NCBI GenBank assembly: GCA_035276475.1
Contig: DATELQ010000048.1
Location: 1 to 64,000, forward strand
Direction: 5' to 3'
DNA length: 64,000 bases
Source: DATDFB01 sp035276475
GTDB taxonomy: Bacteria; Acidobacteriota; Thermoanaerobaculia; Gp7-AA8
Below the pieces are notes generated by a model. That model saw only the letters and a program-made list of their open reading frames with translations, searched no databases and was not told the origin of the DNA. This document shows, piece by piece, positions 44,785 to 54,000 of the stretch. Within the stretch, counting starts at the first letter, position 1. Every line of letters starts with the position of its first letter. The translations under genes and the position numbers were made by a program.

Positions 44785-45789
44785 CTAGGACGCGTCCGAC
44801 TGCAAACCGCGTACCTTGAGAGAGAAGCGCGCCGGGTCGTAGCGCAGCGCCAGGAGCTTTCCCTTGTGCACGTCGACTTCGCGCGGCACGACGACGTGGA
44901 GGATGAGCCCGCCCGTGAGGAGGCCGTAGAGGTGCCAGCGGCCGTCGCGGAACGACGCCTCCTCGATGCCGAAGATGAGATCGGAGTCCTCGCCCTTCGC
45001 CGCGATGGCAAAATCATCCGGCCGCGCCAGGGCCACGCCGCTGCCTTGGAACGGTGCGTCGGCTTCCCACGTGCCGATCGCCGAGGTGACGCTGCGGCCG
45101 CGGATCTCGATCGGGATGACGTTCACGTCGCCCGTCGCCATCGCCGCCGCCGCCGACTGCGGGGCGGCAAAAACCTCCGAGGGGACGCCGACCTGCGCGA
45201 CGCGCCCCTGGTCGAGCACCACGACGCGGTCGCAGAGCCCGAGCTCGACCGGCGACGCCGGTGCGCTGATCACCGTCGTCCCGGCGACGCGGAGCGTGCG
45301 GGCGATGTCGTCGGCCAGCGTCGCCACGGTCGACGGATTGGCAAGCTCCAGCAGCCGGTCCGCGACAAGGATCGCTGGCTTGAGCAGCTCGATGCGCGCC
45401 AGGTTTGCGCGCGTCCGCTCCGTCGAGGACAGCGTACCAAGCCGCCGGTCGAGCAAAAAGCTTAGCTTCCACTTCTCCGCCGCGAGCTCGAACTCGTGAT
45501 GGCGATCTTCGCGGTCGAGCGACCGTGCGCGCACCGCGGCGATCAAGAGGTACCGCACCGACCAGCGCTCCGGCGCGTCGAGCGACGACGTGACGTAGAG
45601 CAGCGGCCGGCGGCTGCGGCGCAGCGCGCTCACGTCGCGCGCCCCGATGCGCACCGTGCCGCGCGCGTCGCCGGCGAGCACGCGCAACAGCGTCGACGCG
45701 CCGCACGCCGGCGGGCCGATGACCGCGGTGTGCGTGCTTTTCGGGAAGACGAGCGTTACGCCTTCAACGACGGCGGCGACGTCGAGCAC
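44785..45789 (-). CDS. Degenerate ABC-ATPase-fold protein with C-terminal TOBE-like domain
   Basis: 334 aa with the layout of CysA/PotA/UgpC-type importer ATPases: an ABC domain (1-~215) and TOBE-like strands (SVTSAIGTWEADAP, HVVVPREVDVHKGKLLAL). Every catalytic motif is altered. Walker A is GPPACGAST with Ala31 in place of lysine; the signature is LSSTE; Walker B AILVADRL has Arg145 where the catalytic Glu should be; the Q-loop and switch histidine are missing (YVTSSL; VISAPASP). ATP hydrolysis is therefore unlikely. The reading frame is intact and selection seems maintained. No permease is adjacent. It is followed after 1 bp by the receiver gene. Confidence 0.8.
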   Translation of the reverse strand: MLDVAAVVEGVTLVFPKSTHTAVIGPPACGASTLLRVLAGDARGTVRIGARDVSALRRSRRPLLYVTSSLDAPERWSVRYLLIAAVRARSLDREDRHHEFELAAEKWKLSFLLDRRLGTLSSTERTRANLARIELLKPAILVADRLLELANPSTVATLADDIARTLRVAGTTVISAPASPVELGLCDRVVVLDQGRVAQVGVPSEVFAAPQSAAAAMATGDVNVIPIEIRGRSVTSAIGTWEADAPFQGSGVALARPDDFAIAAKGEDSDLIFGIEEASFRDGRWHLYGLLTGGLILHVVVPREVDVHKGKLLALRYDPARFSLKVRGLQSDAS

Positions 45790-45798
45790 CCGCGCAGT

Positions 45799-46230
45799 TT
45801 ACGGTTTCCGGCGCATGTTCGGCCGCATCTGCTGCCCTTCGAGGCGGTCGAGCACATTGCGCATGCGCTGCCACTGCGCGTCGGTCAAGACGCCGCGCAT
45901 GTCGACGAGCATCATCAGCTCTCGCTCGAAGAGCCGGCCGCGGGCGACGTTGAGCCGCGACGCGGCGGCTTGCACGGCGCGGCGGTCGAGCTGGGGCCGG
46001 TCGAGCTCCGCGCGCAGCGCGATGTTCTGTTTCTCGACCTCGGCGCGCGCATCGATCAAGTCGCTCGAGGCCCCGCGCCAGACGTTTTCGAGCTTCTCCT
46101 GCTGCTCGGTGCTGAGGCTGAGAACGTTCACGATCTCCGGTTTGCGCCACCACTTGCCGGGCGGCAGATCAGCCGCCAGCGTCGAGCTCGCGATCAAAAT
46201 CGCGAGAAGCGCGAGGGCGAACCGCTTCAC
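45799..46230 (-). CDS. Spy/CpxP-like periplasmic protein
   Basis: 143 aa from GTG 46230, overlapping the anti-sigma stop (GTGA). Signal peptide FALALLAILIASSTLA, then an almost fully helical mature part with the LTxxQ-type motifs LSTEQQEKLENVW and LTDAQWQRMRNVL. Such proteins are periplasmic chaperone-like stress proteins, often under envelope stress control. Encoding with an ECF sigma/anti-sigma pair supports a sensor or feedback role. Confidence 0.85.
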   Translation of the reverse strand: MKRFALALLAILIASSTLAADLPPGKWWRKPEIVNVLSLSTEQQEKLENVWRGASSDLIDARAEVEKQNIALRAELDRPQLDRRAVQAAASRLNVARGRLFERELMMLVDMRGVLTDAQWQRMRNVLDRLEGQQMRPNMRRKP

Positions 46231-46706
46231 AGCTTGCTCCCCTTCGGCGCCTCGCTCTTCGCGTCGCCCCACGTCTCCCACTGCACGAGGCCGTGGAAGT
46301 CTTTCAGCTCGTCGGACTGCCAGGCATCGTGGGCAACCGAGTCGTTGGCCGGAACGCTGAACGCCGGAGGAGGCGGCACCGGTTTGTCGACGGTCCGATA
46401 CACCACCGTCCCGCCGAGGACGAACGCCAGCACTGCGGCGGCGGCGACGCGCCAGGTGCGGCGCACGCTGTCGCCGCGATGCTTCTGCGCGTCGATGCCG
46501 CGCGTGATCAGCATCCGCTGCCGCGTCCAGAACGTCTGCGGCTTCTGGTCGGCGTCGCACGCGGCCAGGCTGCGCAGCTTCCGCTCCAGCCGCTCGTAGC
46601 GCGCGGCGCAGTCGCTGCACGCGGCCAGGTGCAGCATCACCGGCATCGACTCGCCGGGCTGCGTGTAGTACGTCTCGAGCAGCTCTGCTTCACTGTAGTG
46701 TTTCAT
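46227..46706 (-). CDS. Zinc-finger anti-sigma factor
   Basis: 159 aa. The ATG at 46706 has AAGGGA 9 nt upstream; an in-frame ATG 9 nt earlier is less well placed. The N-terminal ZAS motif is H-LAA-C-SD-C (HxxxCxxC) in MLHLAACSDCAARY. One TM helix follows (TWRVAAAAVLAFVLGGTVVY), then a short periplasmic tail. It should hold the sigma factor encoded just upstream, with which it overlaps by 17 bp. Confidence 0.9.
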   Translation of the reverse strand: MKHYSEAELLETYYTQPGESMPVMLHLAACSDCAARYERLERKLRSLAACDADQKPQTFWTRQRMLITRGIDAQKHRGDSVRRTWRVAAAAVLAFVLGGTVVYRTVDKPVPPPPAFSVPANDSVAHDAWQSDELKDFHGLVQWETWGDAKSEAPKGSKL

Positions 46707-47331
46707 CGTCGGCATTCCCTTGGTTTCTAACCCTCCACTCGGCAAGCTCCTTCCGGATCTTGTGGACGGCGCGGAACAGATGTGCGCGCACCGTGCCGGC
46801 CGCGAGCCCGAGCAGCTCGGCGATCTCTTCGAGCGGGCGCTCCTCGTAGTGGCGCAGCCGGAAGATGACTTTCTGCTGCGCGGAGAGCTTTTGCTGCGCC
46901 CGCTCGATGGCCACGCGGAGCTGCCGGGCCATGATCTCACGCTCCGGATCGGGGCGCTCATCGACCGGCTCGAAGAGCAGGGTGCGGTCGTCGTCGTCCT
47001 CGGCACCGGTGAAGAGGCTGATGAATTTGCGGCGGCGGAGGAAGTCGCGCGAGCGGTTGATGGCGATGCGGGTGAGCCACGTCTCGAACTCGGAGCGTCC
47101 CTGGAAGCGGCCGAGGTGGGTGTAGGCCTGGATGAAGGTGTCCTGGGTGATGGTGTCAGCCTCGGTTTCATCGCGGACGATGGCGTAGGCGACGCGGAAG
47201 ATCTTGCGCTGGAAGCGCTCGACGAGGGCGGCGTACGCGCCGCCGTCGCCCCCGAGCGTGCGGGCGATGAGCTCCTGATCGGCCGGGGCTTCGTTGAACT
47301 GGCTCACGCGGATGGGCACAACGTTTCCCAC
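46690..47331 (-). CDS. ECF-type RNA polymerase sigma factor (RpoE-like)
   Basis: 213 aa from GTG 47331; an in-frame GTG four codons later is possible. Region 2 motifs: YAIVRDETEADTITQDTFIQ and FETWLTRIAINRSRDFLRRR. Region 4: LSAQQKVIFRLRHYEERPLE and IAELLGLAAGTVRAHLFRAV. Operon order is sigma, anti-sigma, Spy-like, all overlapping, which fits an envelope-stress module. The divergent membrane gene starts 60 bp away. Confidence 0.93.
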   Translation of the reverse strand: MGNVVPIRVSQFNEAPADQELIARTLGGDGGAYAALVERFQRKIFRVAYAIVRDETEADTITQDTFIQAYTHLGRFQGRSEFETWLTRIAINRSRDFLRRRKFISLFTGAEDDDDRTLLFEPVDERPDPEREIMARQLRVAIERAQQKLSAQQKVIFRLRHYEERPLEEIAELLGLAAGTVRAHLFRAVHKIRKELAEWRVRNQGNADDETLQ

Positions 47332-47391
47332 GCTGGTTTGACGAGGTTGGGGGCGAAGCGTTTACGCCTTAGTGTAAGGTAGCGCCGGTCC

Positions 47392-48984
47392 ATGAAACGC
47401 CTCACGGATGCGCTCGCCGCGGGCGCCCTCTTCATCGCCTCGCTCGTCGTCTACCGCAAGATCCTCCGGCTCTGGTGGATGTACGACGACCCCTTTCTCG
47501 TCAATCTGTTGCGCCAATTCTCCCTCCCGCAGTCGCTCTACGCCCGCGACCTCTACCACGCCCTCGGGCGTCCGATCTTCAACCCGCTGCTGATGTTCTC
47601 GCTCAAGGCCGATCTCCTGGCGTTCGGCCTCGACACGACGCGGCTCTACGTCCACCACCTCATCGCCTTCGCCCTCATCCCGCCGCTCCTGTACCTGCTC
47701 TGCCGGCTCTGGACGCCGCCCTTGGCGTCGCTGGCGACGGCGGGGACGGCGCTCGTCGCCGGGCCGACGCTCGAGGTCGTCCCGCAGTTGATGCTGCGGC
47801 ACTACATCGAGGGGGGTGTCTTCGCGCTCGCGGCGGCGATTCTCTTCGTCCTGGCGGTCCGGCGCGCGAACGGATGGCTCCTCACCGCCGCCTCCGCCCT
47901 CCTTTATCTATCTGCCGCGGCGGCGAAGGAGGTCTACGCGCCGCTGATTCTCGTCCTGCTGGTGGTGCCGGAGGGGACATGGCGGCAGCGGATCCGCCTC
48001 CTGATCCCGCACGCCGTCGCCGCGGCGATCTTCGGCATCTGGCGGATCGCAGTCGTCGGCACGTCGGTGAAGCCGTTCGGCTTCGTCGAGCCGCCGTCGC
48101 GGCGGCCGATCTCGATCGCCACCGTGCCGTTCCGGGCCATCCGCCAGTTCGCGAACAGCGGGAGCGCGGCAGGGTGGGCGATGCTCGTGGCGGTGCTGCT
48201 CTGCGCTTTGATCGTGGTCGTGCGGATGCCGCGCGCGCGGATCGTCGCCGCCGCCGCGATCGTCGCCGTCGTCGCGCCGCTGATCCCCGTCTCCGGCGAG
48301 ATGAACCCGCGGTGGGCGTTCGCGCCGTGGCTCCTGGCCGTCGTGGCCATCGCGTTCCTCGCCCGCGCTCTCCCGCGCGGCGGCGCAGTCGCCGCGCTCG
48401 TGGTGCTCGGCATCGCTTTGGTCGACTACCGCGTCGAATGGCCGCCCGCGTACCGCCGCTTCCTCCGCATCAGCGACGAAGGCCGCGTGTTCTCGCTCCT
48501 CGGCGAGAACGACGTGATCCACAACCCCATCGGCACGCCGACGACGCTGATGGAGATCGGGAAGCTGACGGGCTCGAAGGCGCGCGCGCTGTACGACGAC
48601 TTCCCGCTCTGCGACGATCCGAATTTCCGCGTCGGCCGCATCTTCGAGTTCGACCCCGTGCGGCGCGAGGTGGCGGAGACGACGCGCGCCGCGGCGGCGC
48701 GGTCGTGCGCGTCGATCCGCCGCATGCCGCTCGCGCTCGATCTGCACTTCGAGCGCGACGGGTCGTTCTTCTGGACGGCGGGGCCGTACCGCGACGGGCA
48801 GTACACGTTCATCCTGATCGACGGACTGCTCGCCTACGACGTGCCGCGCGAGGCCGGCTTCCGCGCCGACGGCTTCGAGCACTTCAATCTGCGTGTGCGC
48901 TACACGTCGCCGCAGGGTTGGAAGACGTACTCGCCGATGCTGACGGTGGACTCGAAGAACGGCCCGCTGAGGTTCCGCCAATGA
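47392..48984 (+). CDS. GT-C-like polytopic membrane protein
   Basis: 530 aa with about ten hydrophobic segments in the first 350 residues. The first periplasmic loop carries LWWMYDDPFL, a paired-aspartate motif like those in lipid-linked-sugar glycosyltransferases (PMT/ArnT/GT39 type). YLSAAAAKEVYAP, in a later loop, also fits. The last ~170 residues are a soluble periplasmic domain. It overlaps the 2OG oxygenase gene (ATGA), so the two may modify the same exported molecule. Sugar donor and acceptor are unknown. Confidence 0.65.
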   Translation: MKRLTDALAAGALFIASLVVYRKILRLWWMYDDPFLVNLLRQFSLPQSLYARDLYHALGRPIFNPLLMFSLKADLLAFGLDTTRLYVHHLIAFALIPPLLYLLCRLWTPPLASLATAGTALVAGPTLEVVPQLMLRHYIEGGVFALAAAILFVLAVRRANGWLLTAASALLYLSAAAAKEVYAPLILVLLVVPEGTWRQRIRLLIPHAVAAAIFGIWRIAVVGTSVKPFGFVEPPSRRPISIATVPFRAIRQFANSGSAAGWAMLVAVLLCALIVVVRMPRARIVAAAAIVAVVAPLIPVSGEMNPRWAFAPWLLAVVAIAFLARALPRGGAVAALVVLGIALVDYRVEWPPAYRRFLRISDEGRVFSLLGENDVIHNPIGTPTTLMEIGKLTGSKARALYDDFPLCDDPNFRVGRIFEFDPVRREVAETTRAAAARSCASIRRMPLALDLHFERDGSFFWTAGPYRDGQYTFILIDGLLAYDVPREAGFRADGFEHFNLRVRYTSPQGWKTYSPMLTVDSKNGPLRFRQ

Positions 48985-49673
48985 TCCGCCTGCACGCCGA
49001 CCCCGCCGCGCTGCACGACGCGTATCGCATCGCGCAGCCGTTCCCGCACGCGGTGCTCGACGGGCTCTTCGACGACGAGGAGCTCGACGCGGTGCTGGCC
49101 GAGTTCCCCTCGCCGGAGCAGATGCGCTGGCTGCGCTTCGACACACCCCAGGAGAAGAAGCTCGGGTTCTTCCACGCCATGAGCGAGATCCCGCCGCGCA
49201 TCCGCAGGTTTCTCGACGCGCTGAACGGCTTCGAAATGCTGACGTTCCTCGAGGAGCTCACCGGCATCGACGGGCTGATCCCCGACCCGTACTTCGGTGG
49301 CGGCGGCGTGCACCAGATCGAGGCCGGCGGCTACCTGAAGATCCACGCCGACTTCAATGTCCATCCGAAGCTGCGCCTCGACCGCCGCCTGAACATGCTG
49401 ATCTATCTCAATCGCGATTGGCGCGACGAATACGGCGGCCACCTCGAGCTGTGGGACGCATCGATGCGCGGCTGCGTGCAGCGGATCCTGCCGGTTTTCA
49501 ATCGGACGGTGATTTTCTCGACGACAGATACGTCGTTCCACGGCCACCCGTACCCGCTCACCCCCCCGCCCGGCGAGACGCGCAAGTCGGTGTCGCTCTA
49601 CTACTACACGGCGGGACGACCGCAGGAGGAGCGCTCCGCGCCGCACGACACGATTTTCAGGGAGCCGGTGTAG
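48981..49673 (+). CDS. 2-oxoglutarate/Fe(II)-dependent oxygenase (prolyl-4-hydroxylase-like)
   Basis: 230 aa. The iron triad is His122-x-Asp124 in LKIHADFN and His187 in TSFHGHP; Arg201 in GETRKSVSLYYY binds 2-oxoglutarate. The surrounding strands (RRLNMLIYLN, YGGHLELWD) match the P4H-like hydroxylases found with polysaccharide or SM-20-type genes. Its start overlaps the GT-C-like gene, pointing to a shared pathway. The stop is 2 bp before a large palindrome. Confidence 0.9.
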   Translation: MIRLHADPAALHDAYRIAQPFPHAVLDGLFDDEELDAVLAEFPSPEQMRWLRFDTPQEKKLGFFHAMSEIPPRIRRFLDALNGFEMLTFLEELTGIDGLIPDPYFGGGGVHQIEAGGYLKIHADFNVHPKLRLDRRLNMLIYLNRDWRDEYGGHLELWDASMRGCVQRILPVFNRTVIFSTTDTSFHGHPYPLTPPPGETRKSVSLYYYTAGRPQEERSAPHDTIFREPV

Positions 49674-49675
49674 CC

Positions 49676-49773
49676 AGTCGCAGCCGGCGTCCCGCCGGCC
49701 GCCGCGGCGCCGTCTCGGCGCCGGGGCGGCGGGGACGCCGTCTGTCCGGCCGGCGAGGACGCTGGCTGCGACT
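49676..49773. repeat. 98-bp imperfect palindromic element (REP/MITE-like)
   Basis: Outer arms AGTCGCAGCCGGCGTCC (49676-49692) and its inverted copy at 49757-49773 differ at one base. Inside, CGCCGGCCG pairs with CGGCCGGCG, and a smaller CGGCGCCG hairpin forms the tip. It begins 2 bp after the oxygenase stop. Its right end supplies two bases of the TAG that ends the DUF5615 fragment. No open frame. It may also act as a two-way terminator. Confidence 0.8.
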
Positions 49774-49897
49774 ACGCGATCCCCGCCCGCGGCGCTTTGT
49801 GAAGCCCGAGGAGGTAGACCTGCGAGGAGCCGGGATAGCGAACTTGAAGCTCGGGGACCAGTTTGCGCGACAGGTTCTGGTCGAGCAGCAACTTCAC
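49772..49897 (-). pseudogene. Truncated DUF5615 (PIN-like toxin) gene
   Basis: 41 codons from GTG 49897, overlapping the DUF433 stop (GTGA). The protein starts VKLLLDQNLSRKLVPELQ and continues to QVYLLGLHKAPRAGIA, which matches the N-terminus of DUF5615 nuclease-like proteins (usually ~110 residues, with acidic residues further on). The frame ends at a TAG formed exactly where the palindromic element begins. The catalytic C-terminus is missing, so the toxin is presumably dead. Confidence 0.8.
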
Positions 49898-50118
49898 TCT
49901 CGCGCCGCCGGCGGCCGGCCTTCACGATCGGCGGCGAAACTGAGGCAGGCCAGGATGTCCTCGTGCGTGAGCTCTGGAAAATCGTCGAGGACTTCCTGCT
50001 CGGTCATGCCCGAGGCGAGGTAGGAGAGCACGTCGTACACCGTGATCCGCATCCCGCGGATGCAAGGCTGCCCGCCGCGTTTGCCTGGCTCGATCGTGAT
50101 GATGCTCTGGTAGTCCAT
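49894..50118 (-). CDS. DUF433 antitoxin-like protein
   Basis: 74 aa, complete. MDYQSIITIEPGKRGGQPCI and RGMRITVYDVLSYLASGMTE are the family signature, followed by EEVLDDFPELTHEDILACLS-type helices (here QEVLDDFPELTHEDI). DUF433 proteins are winged-helix antitoxins normally coupled to DUF5615 toxins, and here the partner is truncated. Confidence 0.9.
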   Translation of the reverse strand: MDYQSIITIEPGKRGGQPCIRGMRITVYDVLSYLASGMTEQEVLDDFPELTHEDILACLSFAADREGRPPAARE

Positions 50119-50130
50119 GTCTTTCTCAGT

Positions 50131-51018
50131 TTACGCGATCCGCGCCGCCCGCCCGGCCAGCCACACCCCCGCGAAGATCATCACCCCCGCGACGATTGCC
50201 ACCGCCCGGATCTGCTCGCCGAGGAACATCGCGGCGAGCATCACGGTCATGACCGGCTGCAGGTAGGTGTACGCCGCCACGAGCGAGCTGTCGGTGTGCG
50301 CGAGCGCCCAGGCGTTGAGCAGGTACGCGGCGATCGTCGGGCCGGCGATCACGAACGCGAGCGACAGCCACGCCCCCGGCGGAATCGCGCGCCAGTTCAG
50401 GCGCAGCATCGGCACGGCGGCGATCGGCAGCATCACCACTGCGGCGATCGCGAACATCCTCGCCACCACGCGCAGCGGCGACAAGCGCGCCATGTCGCGC
50501 TTCGACAGCACGAGGAACAGCGCGTAGGCGAGCGAGTTGCCGATGATCAGAAGATCGCCCAGGAGCGACTTTGTCGCGCCGCCGAAGCCCTCGCCGCCGA
50601 CCACTGTCAGCGCCCCCGCCGCGGCGAGCGCGATCCCGGCGATCTTCATCGCCGTCACATGCTCTTCACCGAACACCATCGCCGCGCCGAGCGTGAAGAC
50701 CGGCACGGCCGTGATCAGAATCGCCGCGACGTGCGCCGACGTCAGCGCCAGGCCGGCCAGGAACATCGACTGATTGATCACCACGCCGAGGAGCGAGTAG
50801 AGCGCGACGCGCTTGAAGTCGGCGCGCGAGAGCGGCGCCGCGCCGCGGATCAGCGCATTCATCACGATCGCCGCGCCGAGCACGCGCAGGTACGCGAACG
50901 TGAACGGATCGAACGACGACATGCCGAGCTTCGACACGACGTAGTTCACCGCGAAGAGGAAGTTGACGGTGAAGAGTGCGAGGTGAATGACGCCGCGGCT
51001 AGGACTCAAGCCACACAT
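50131..51018 (-). CDS. EamA/DMT-superfamily permease
   Basis: 295 aa, ten TM helices in two EamA halves. First half: HLALFTVNFLFAVNYVVSKL, and MFLAGLALTSAHVAAILITA, the usual helix 3-4 pattern. Second half: LLIIGNSLAYALFLVLSKRD and LNAWALAHTDSSLVAAYTYL followed by QPVMTVMLA. It probably exports a small metabolite. The ATG at 51018 overlaps the chemoreceptor 3' end by 20 bp; a TTG nine bases on is an alternative. Confidence 0.9.
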   Translation of the reverse strand: MCGLSPSRGVIHLALFTVNFLFAVNYVVSKLGMSSFDPFTFAYLRVLGAAIVMNALIRGAAPLSRADFKRVALYSLLGVVINQSMFLAGLALTSAHVAAILITAVPVFTLGAAMVFGEEHVTAMKIAGIALAAAGALTVVGGEGFGGATKSLLGDLLIIGNSLAYALFLVLSKRDMARLSPLRVVARMFAIAAVVMLPIAAVPMLRLNWRAIPPGAWLSLAFVIAGPTIAAYLLNAWALAHTDSSLVAAYTYLQPVMTVMLAAMFLGEQIRAVAIVAGVMIFAGVWLAGRAARIA

Positions 51019-54000
51019 CCGCGTAGCGCACCGGCGGCGGCACCAGCGACGTCCGCAGCCCGCGCACGCTCGGCTTGTGCAGCACGAAGAAGCGCTCGTG
51101 GAACAGCGGCACCAGCGGCGCCTCCTCGACCACGCCGCGGTCGAGCTGGCGGTAGATCTCCGCGCGGCGGTCCATGTCGTTCGTGCGGCGCGCCTCCAGC
51201 ATCAGCGCGTCCCAGTCGTTGCGATGGAAGTGGAAGCCGCGCAGCGAATTCGCGTCGGAGTGGAAAAACACGTAGAAGAAATTGTCGGAGTCGGGGAAGT
51301 CGGCGTACCAGTTGCCGCAGAAAACGAGCCCGTGCCCGGCCGTGTTCAGCGGCTTGCGCGCCTCCACCGCCGAGTGCTCGCTGACGCTCACCTCGATCCC
51401 CACCGCGGCCAGGTCCTCGAGGATCAGCGCGAGCTGCCCGGAGTTGCGGAACTCGTCCGTGTCCCACGTCCGGTAATTCACGCGGAACCCGCCGCCGTAG
51501 CCGGCTTGGCGCAGCAGCGTGCGCGCGCGCTCGGGGTCGTAGTCGTAGCCGCGCAGACTGGCGTCGTAGCCGAGGAGGCCGGGCGGCAGCAGCGCGCGCG
51601 AGATCACGCCGAGGCCGGCGAAAACCTCGTTGTTGATCCGGTCGCGATTGATCGCGTAGTTGATCGCCTGGCGCACCTCGCGCTTGTTGAACGGCGCCAC
51701 CGAGCAGTCGTAGCCGAAGTACGACGTGTGCAACTGCACCGTCGTCAGCATGTACGGCGCGTAGCGCGGATCCTCGCGCAGCTCCGACACCATCTTCAGC
51801 GGCACGCCGTGGGCGATGTCGATCTCCCCGCGCAGGAATGCCTCCGCCACGTCGCGGAAGCTGCGCAGGTCGAGGCGGAATGTCAGCTCGTCGAGGTGTG
51901 GCATGCCCGGAACGTAGTAGTCGCGGTTGCGGCGCATCCGCACGTGCTTCCCTTCGACCGCCTCCTCGACCTTGAACGGCCCCGCGCCGGCGGGGTTGAG
52001 CCGGAAGTGCTCGCGGTCGCGCGCCTCCTCGGCCGGGATGATCACCGTCTCGTTCATCGTCAGGAGCGAGAGGAAGAACGCCAGCGGCTCGTCGAGCGTG
52101 ATGTCGACCGTGTAGGCGTCGCGCTCGACGATGCCGGCCAGGCGGCGCGTGCGCCCTTCGAGCACGTCCTTCGCCCCGCGCACGTTGAGGAGCAGCCACG
52201 ACGCGCCGGAGGCGTTCTCCGGCAAGAGCGTGCGCACGAGCGAGTCGTGCACGTCCTTCGCCTCGAAGAGCCGCCCGTTCGAGAAGCGCACGCCGCGGCG
52301 GAGATGGAAGCGGTAGACGTGCCCCTGCTCGAGCACCTCCCACCGCTCGGCCATGCCGGGCATCAGCTCCGCCCCTTCGCCGTAGACGACGAGATTCGAG
52401 TGCACCGCCTTCGACATGTAGCCGAGCGCCGCGGCGCCGATGTAAATCGGATCGAACGTCAGTTGCTGCCACAGCACCGTCGACGTCGCGATCGCGCCGC
52501 CTTCGCTCGGCGACGGCAGCGTGAAGCGGCCGAGCTCCGAGCCGAGCAGCGTCGACTCGTGCGACAGCGTGTTCGCCATCTGATTGAGATCCGAGATCGA
52601 GACGTTCGACTCGCGCGTGGCCTGCTGCACCACGCCCATCGCCTTCACGATCGCGGACGACTCCGTGGCCAGGATCGACGTCGCCTCGAGCACGTTCTGC
52701 ACGAGGCCCATCACGTTCTCCATGGCCTTGCTGATGGCCCGGCTGCCGGTCTCCTGCTCCGACATGGCCCGCTTGAGGTGCTTCGTGTAGTCGCGCACCG
52801 TGGCGGCCTGCTCGCCGACTTTGCGCGACGTCTGCGACTGCTGCTGCGTCGCCGTCGCCGTCTGCTGCACCATCTTCGTCACTTCTTCGATGGCCGCCGT
52901 GGCCGCGGCGCTGCCGCGCGCCTGCTCCTCGGTCGCACGCGCGATCTCGCCGATCGAGTTCGTCGAGCGCGCGGTGAGGTCGAGGATCTTGTCGAGCACC
53001 TGCTCGGCGCGCGCGGTGAGGCCGACGCCGTCGGCGACGCGGTCGGCGCTGAGGGTCATCTGCTCCGCGGCGCGGTCGACGGCGCGCTGCACGTTCTGGA
53101 TCAGCGTGCGGATCTCGTCGGTCGAAACCGAGGTGCGCTCGGAGAGGTCGCGGATCTCGTCGGCGACCACGGCGAAGCCTTTGCCGCGCTCGCCCGCCTG
53201 CGCGGCGATGATGGCGGCGTTGAGCGCGAGGAGGTTCGTCTGCCCGGCGATCTCGTCGATCACGCGCACGATCTCGCCGATCTCCTGCGAGCGCGCAGCG
53301 AGCTCGCCGAGCGCGTTCTTGGCCTCGTCGACGGCGTCCTCGATCTTGCGCATGCCGTCGACCGTCCCCTTGACCGCCTCGCGCCCTTCGTTCGCCGCGT
53401 CCTTCACGTACCGCGCGAGCTCGCTCGACGACTTTGCCGACTTCCCGATCTCCTCGGTCGTGGCATTCATCTCCACCATCGAGCTCGCCGTCTGCAGCGC
53501 GAACGACGAGAACGACTCCGTGTTCGTCGCCACTTGATTGATCGACGCCGACATCTCCTCGAACGCGCTCGCCGTCTGGTCGACGAAGTCGGAGAGCGTG
53601 TCGGCGATGCGGCCCACTTCTTCGATCGACGCCGACATCTCCAGGACGGACGTCGACGTCTCCTCGGCGTTGGCGGAGAGCTCTTCCATCGACGTGCGCA
53701 CGTTGTTGATCGACTGGTCGATCTGGCTGACCGACGCGGATGTCGTCTCCGTCGACACCAGCTGCTCGCCGGCGCTCTTGGCCAGGATCCGCGAGCGGCC
53801 GCTGATCTGGTTGCTGACGGTGGAGACGTCGGTGGCGAGTTGGCCGAAGCGGCGGATGGTGCGCTCGAGGTTGGAGACGAGGGCGCGCATCGCGTCGGCC
53901 ATGCGCGTCGACTGCGCCGCCGAGCGGATGTCGTTCGCGCTCAGGGAGAGGTCGCCGCCGGTGATGCGGTGGAGGAGCTGGATCGCGGAGTCGCGGCGCT

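Noticed and set aside
44785..45789. Functional sugar or sulfate importer ATPase
   Set aside because: Overall shape fits, but all ATP-hydrolysis motifs are replaced and no permease or binding protein is adjacent.
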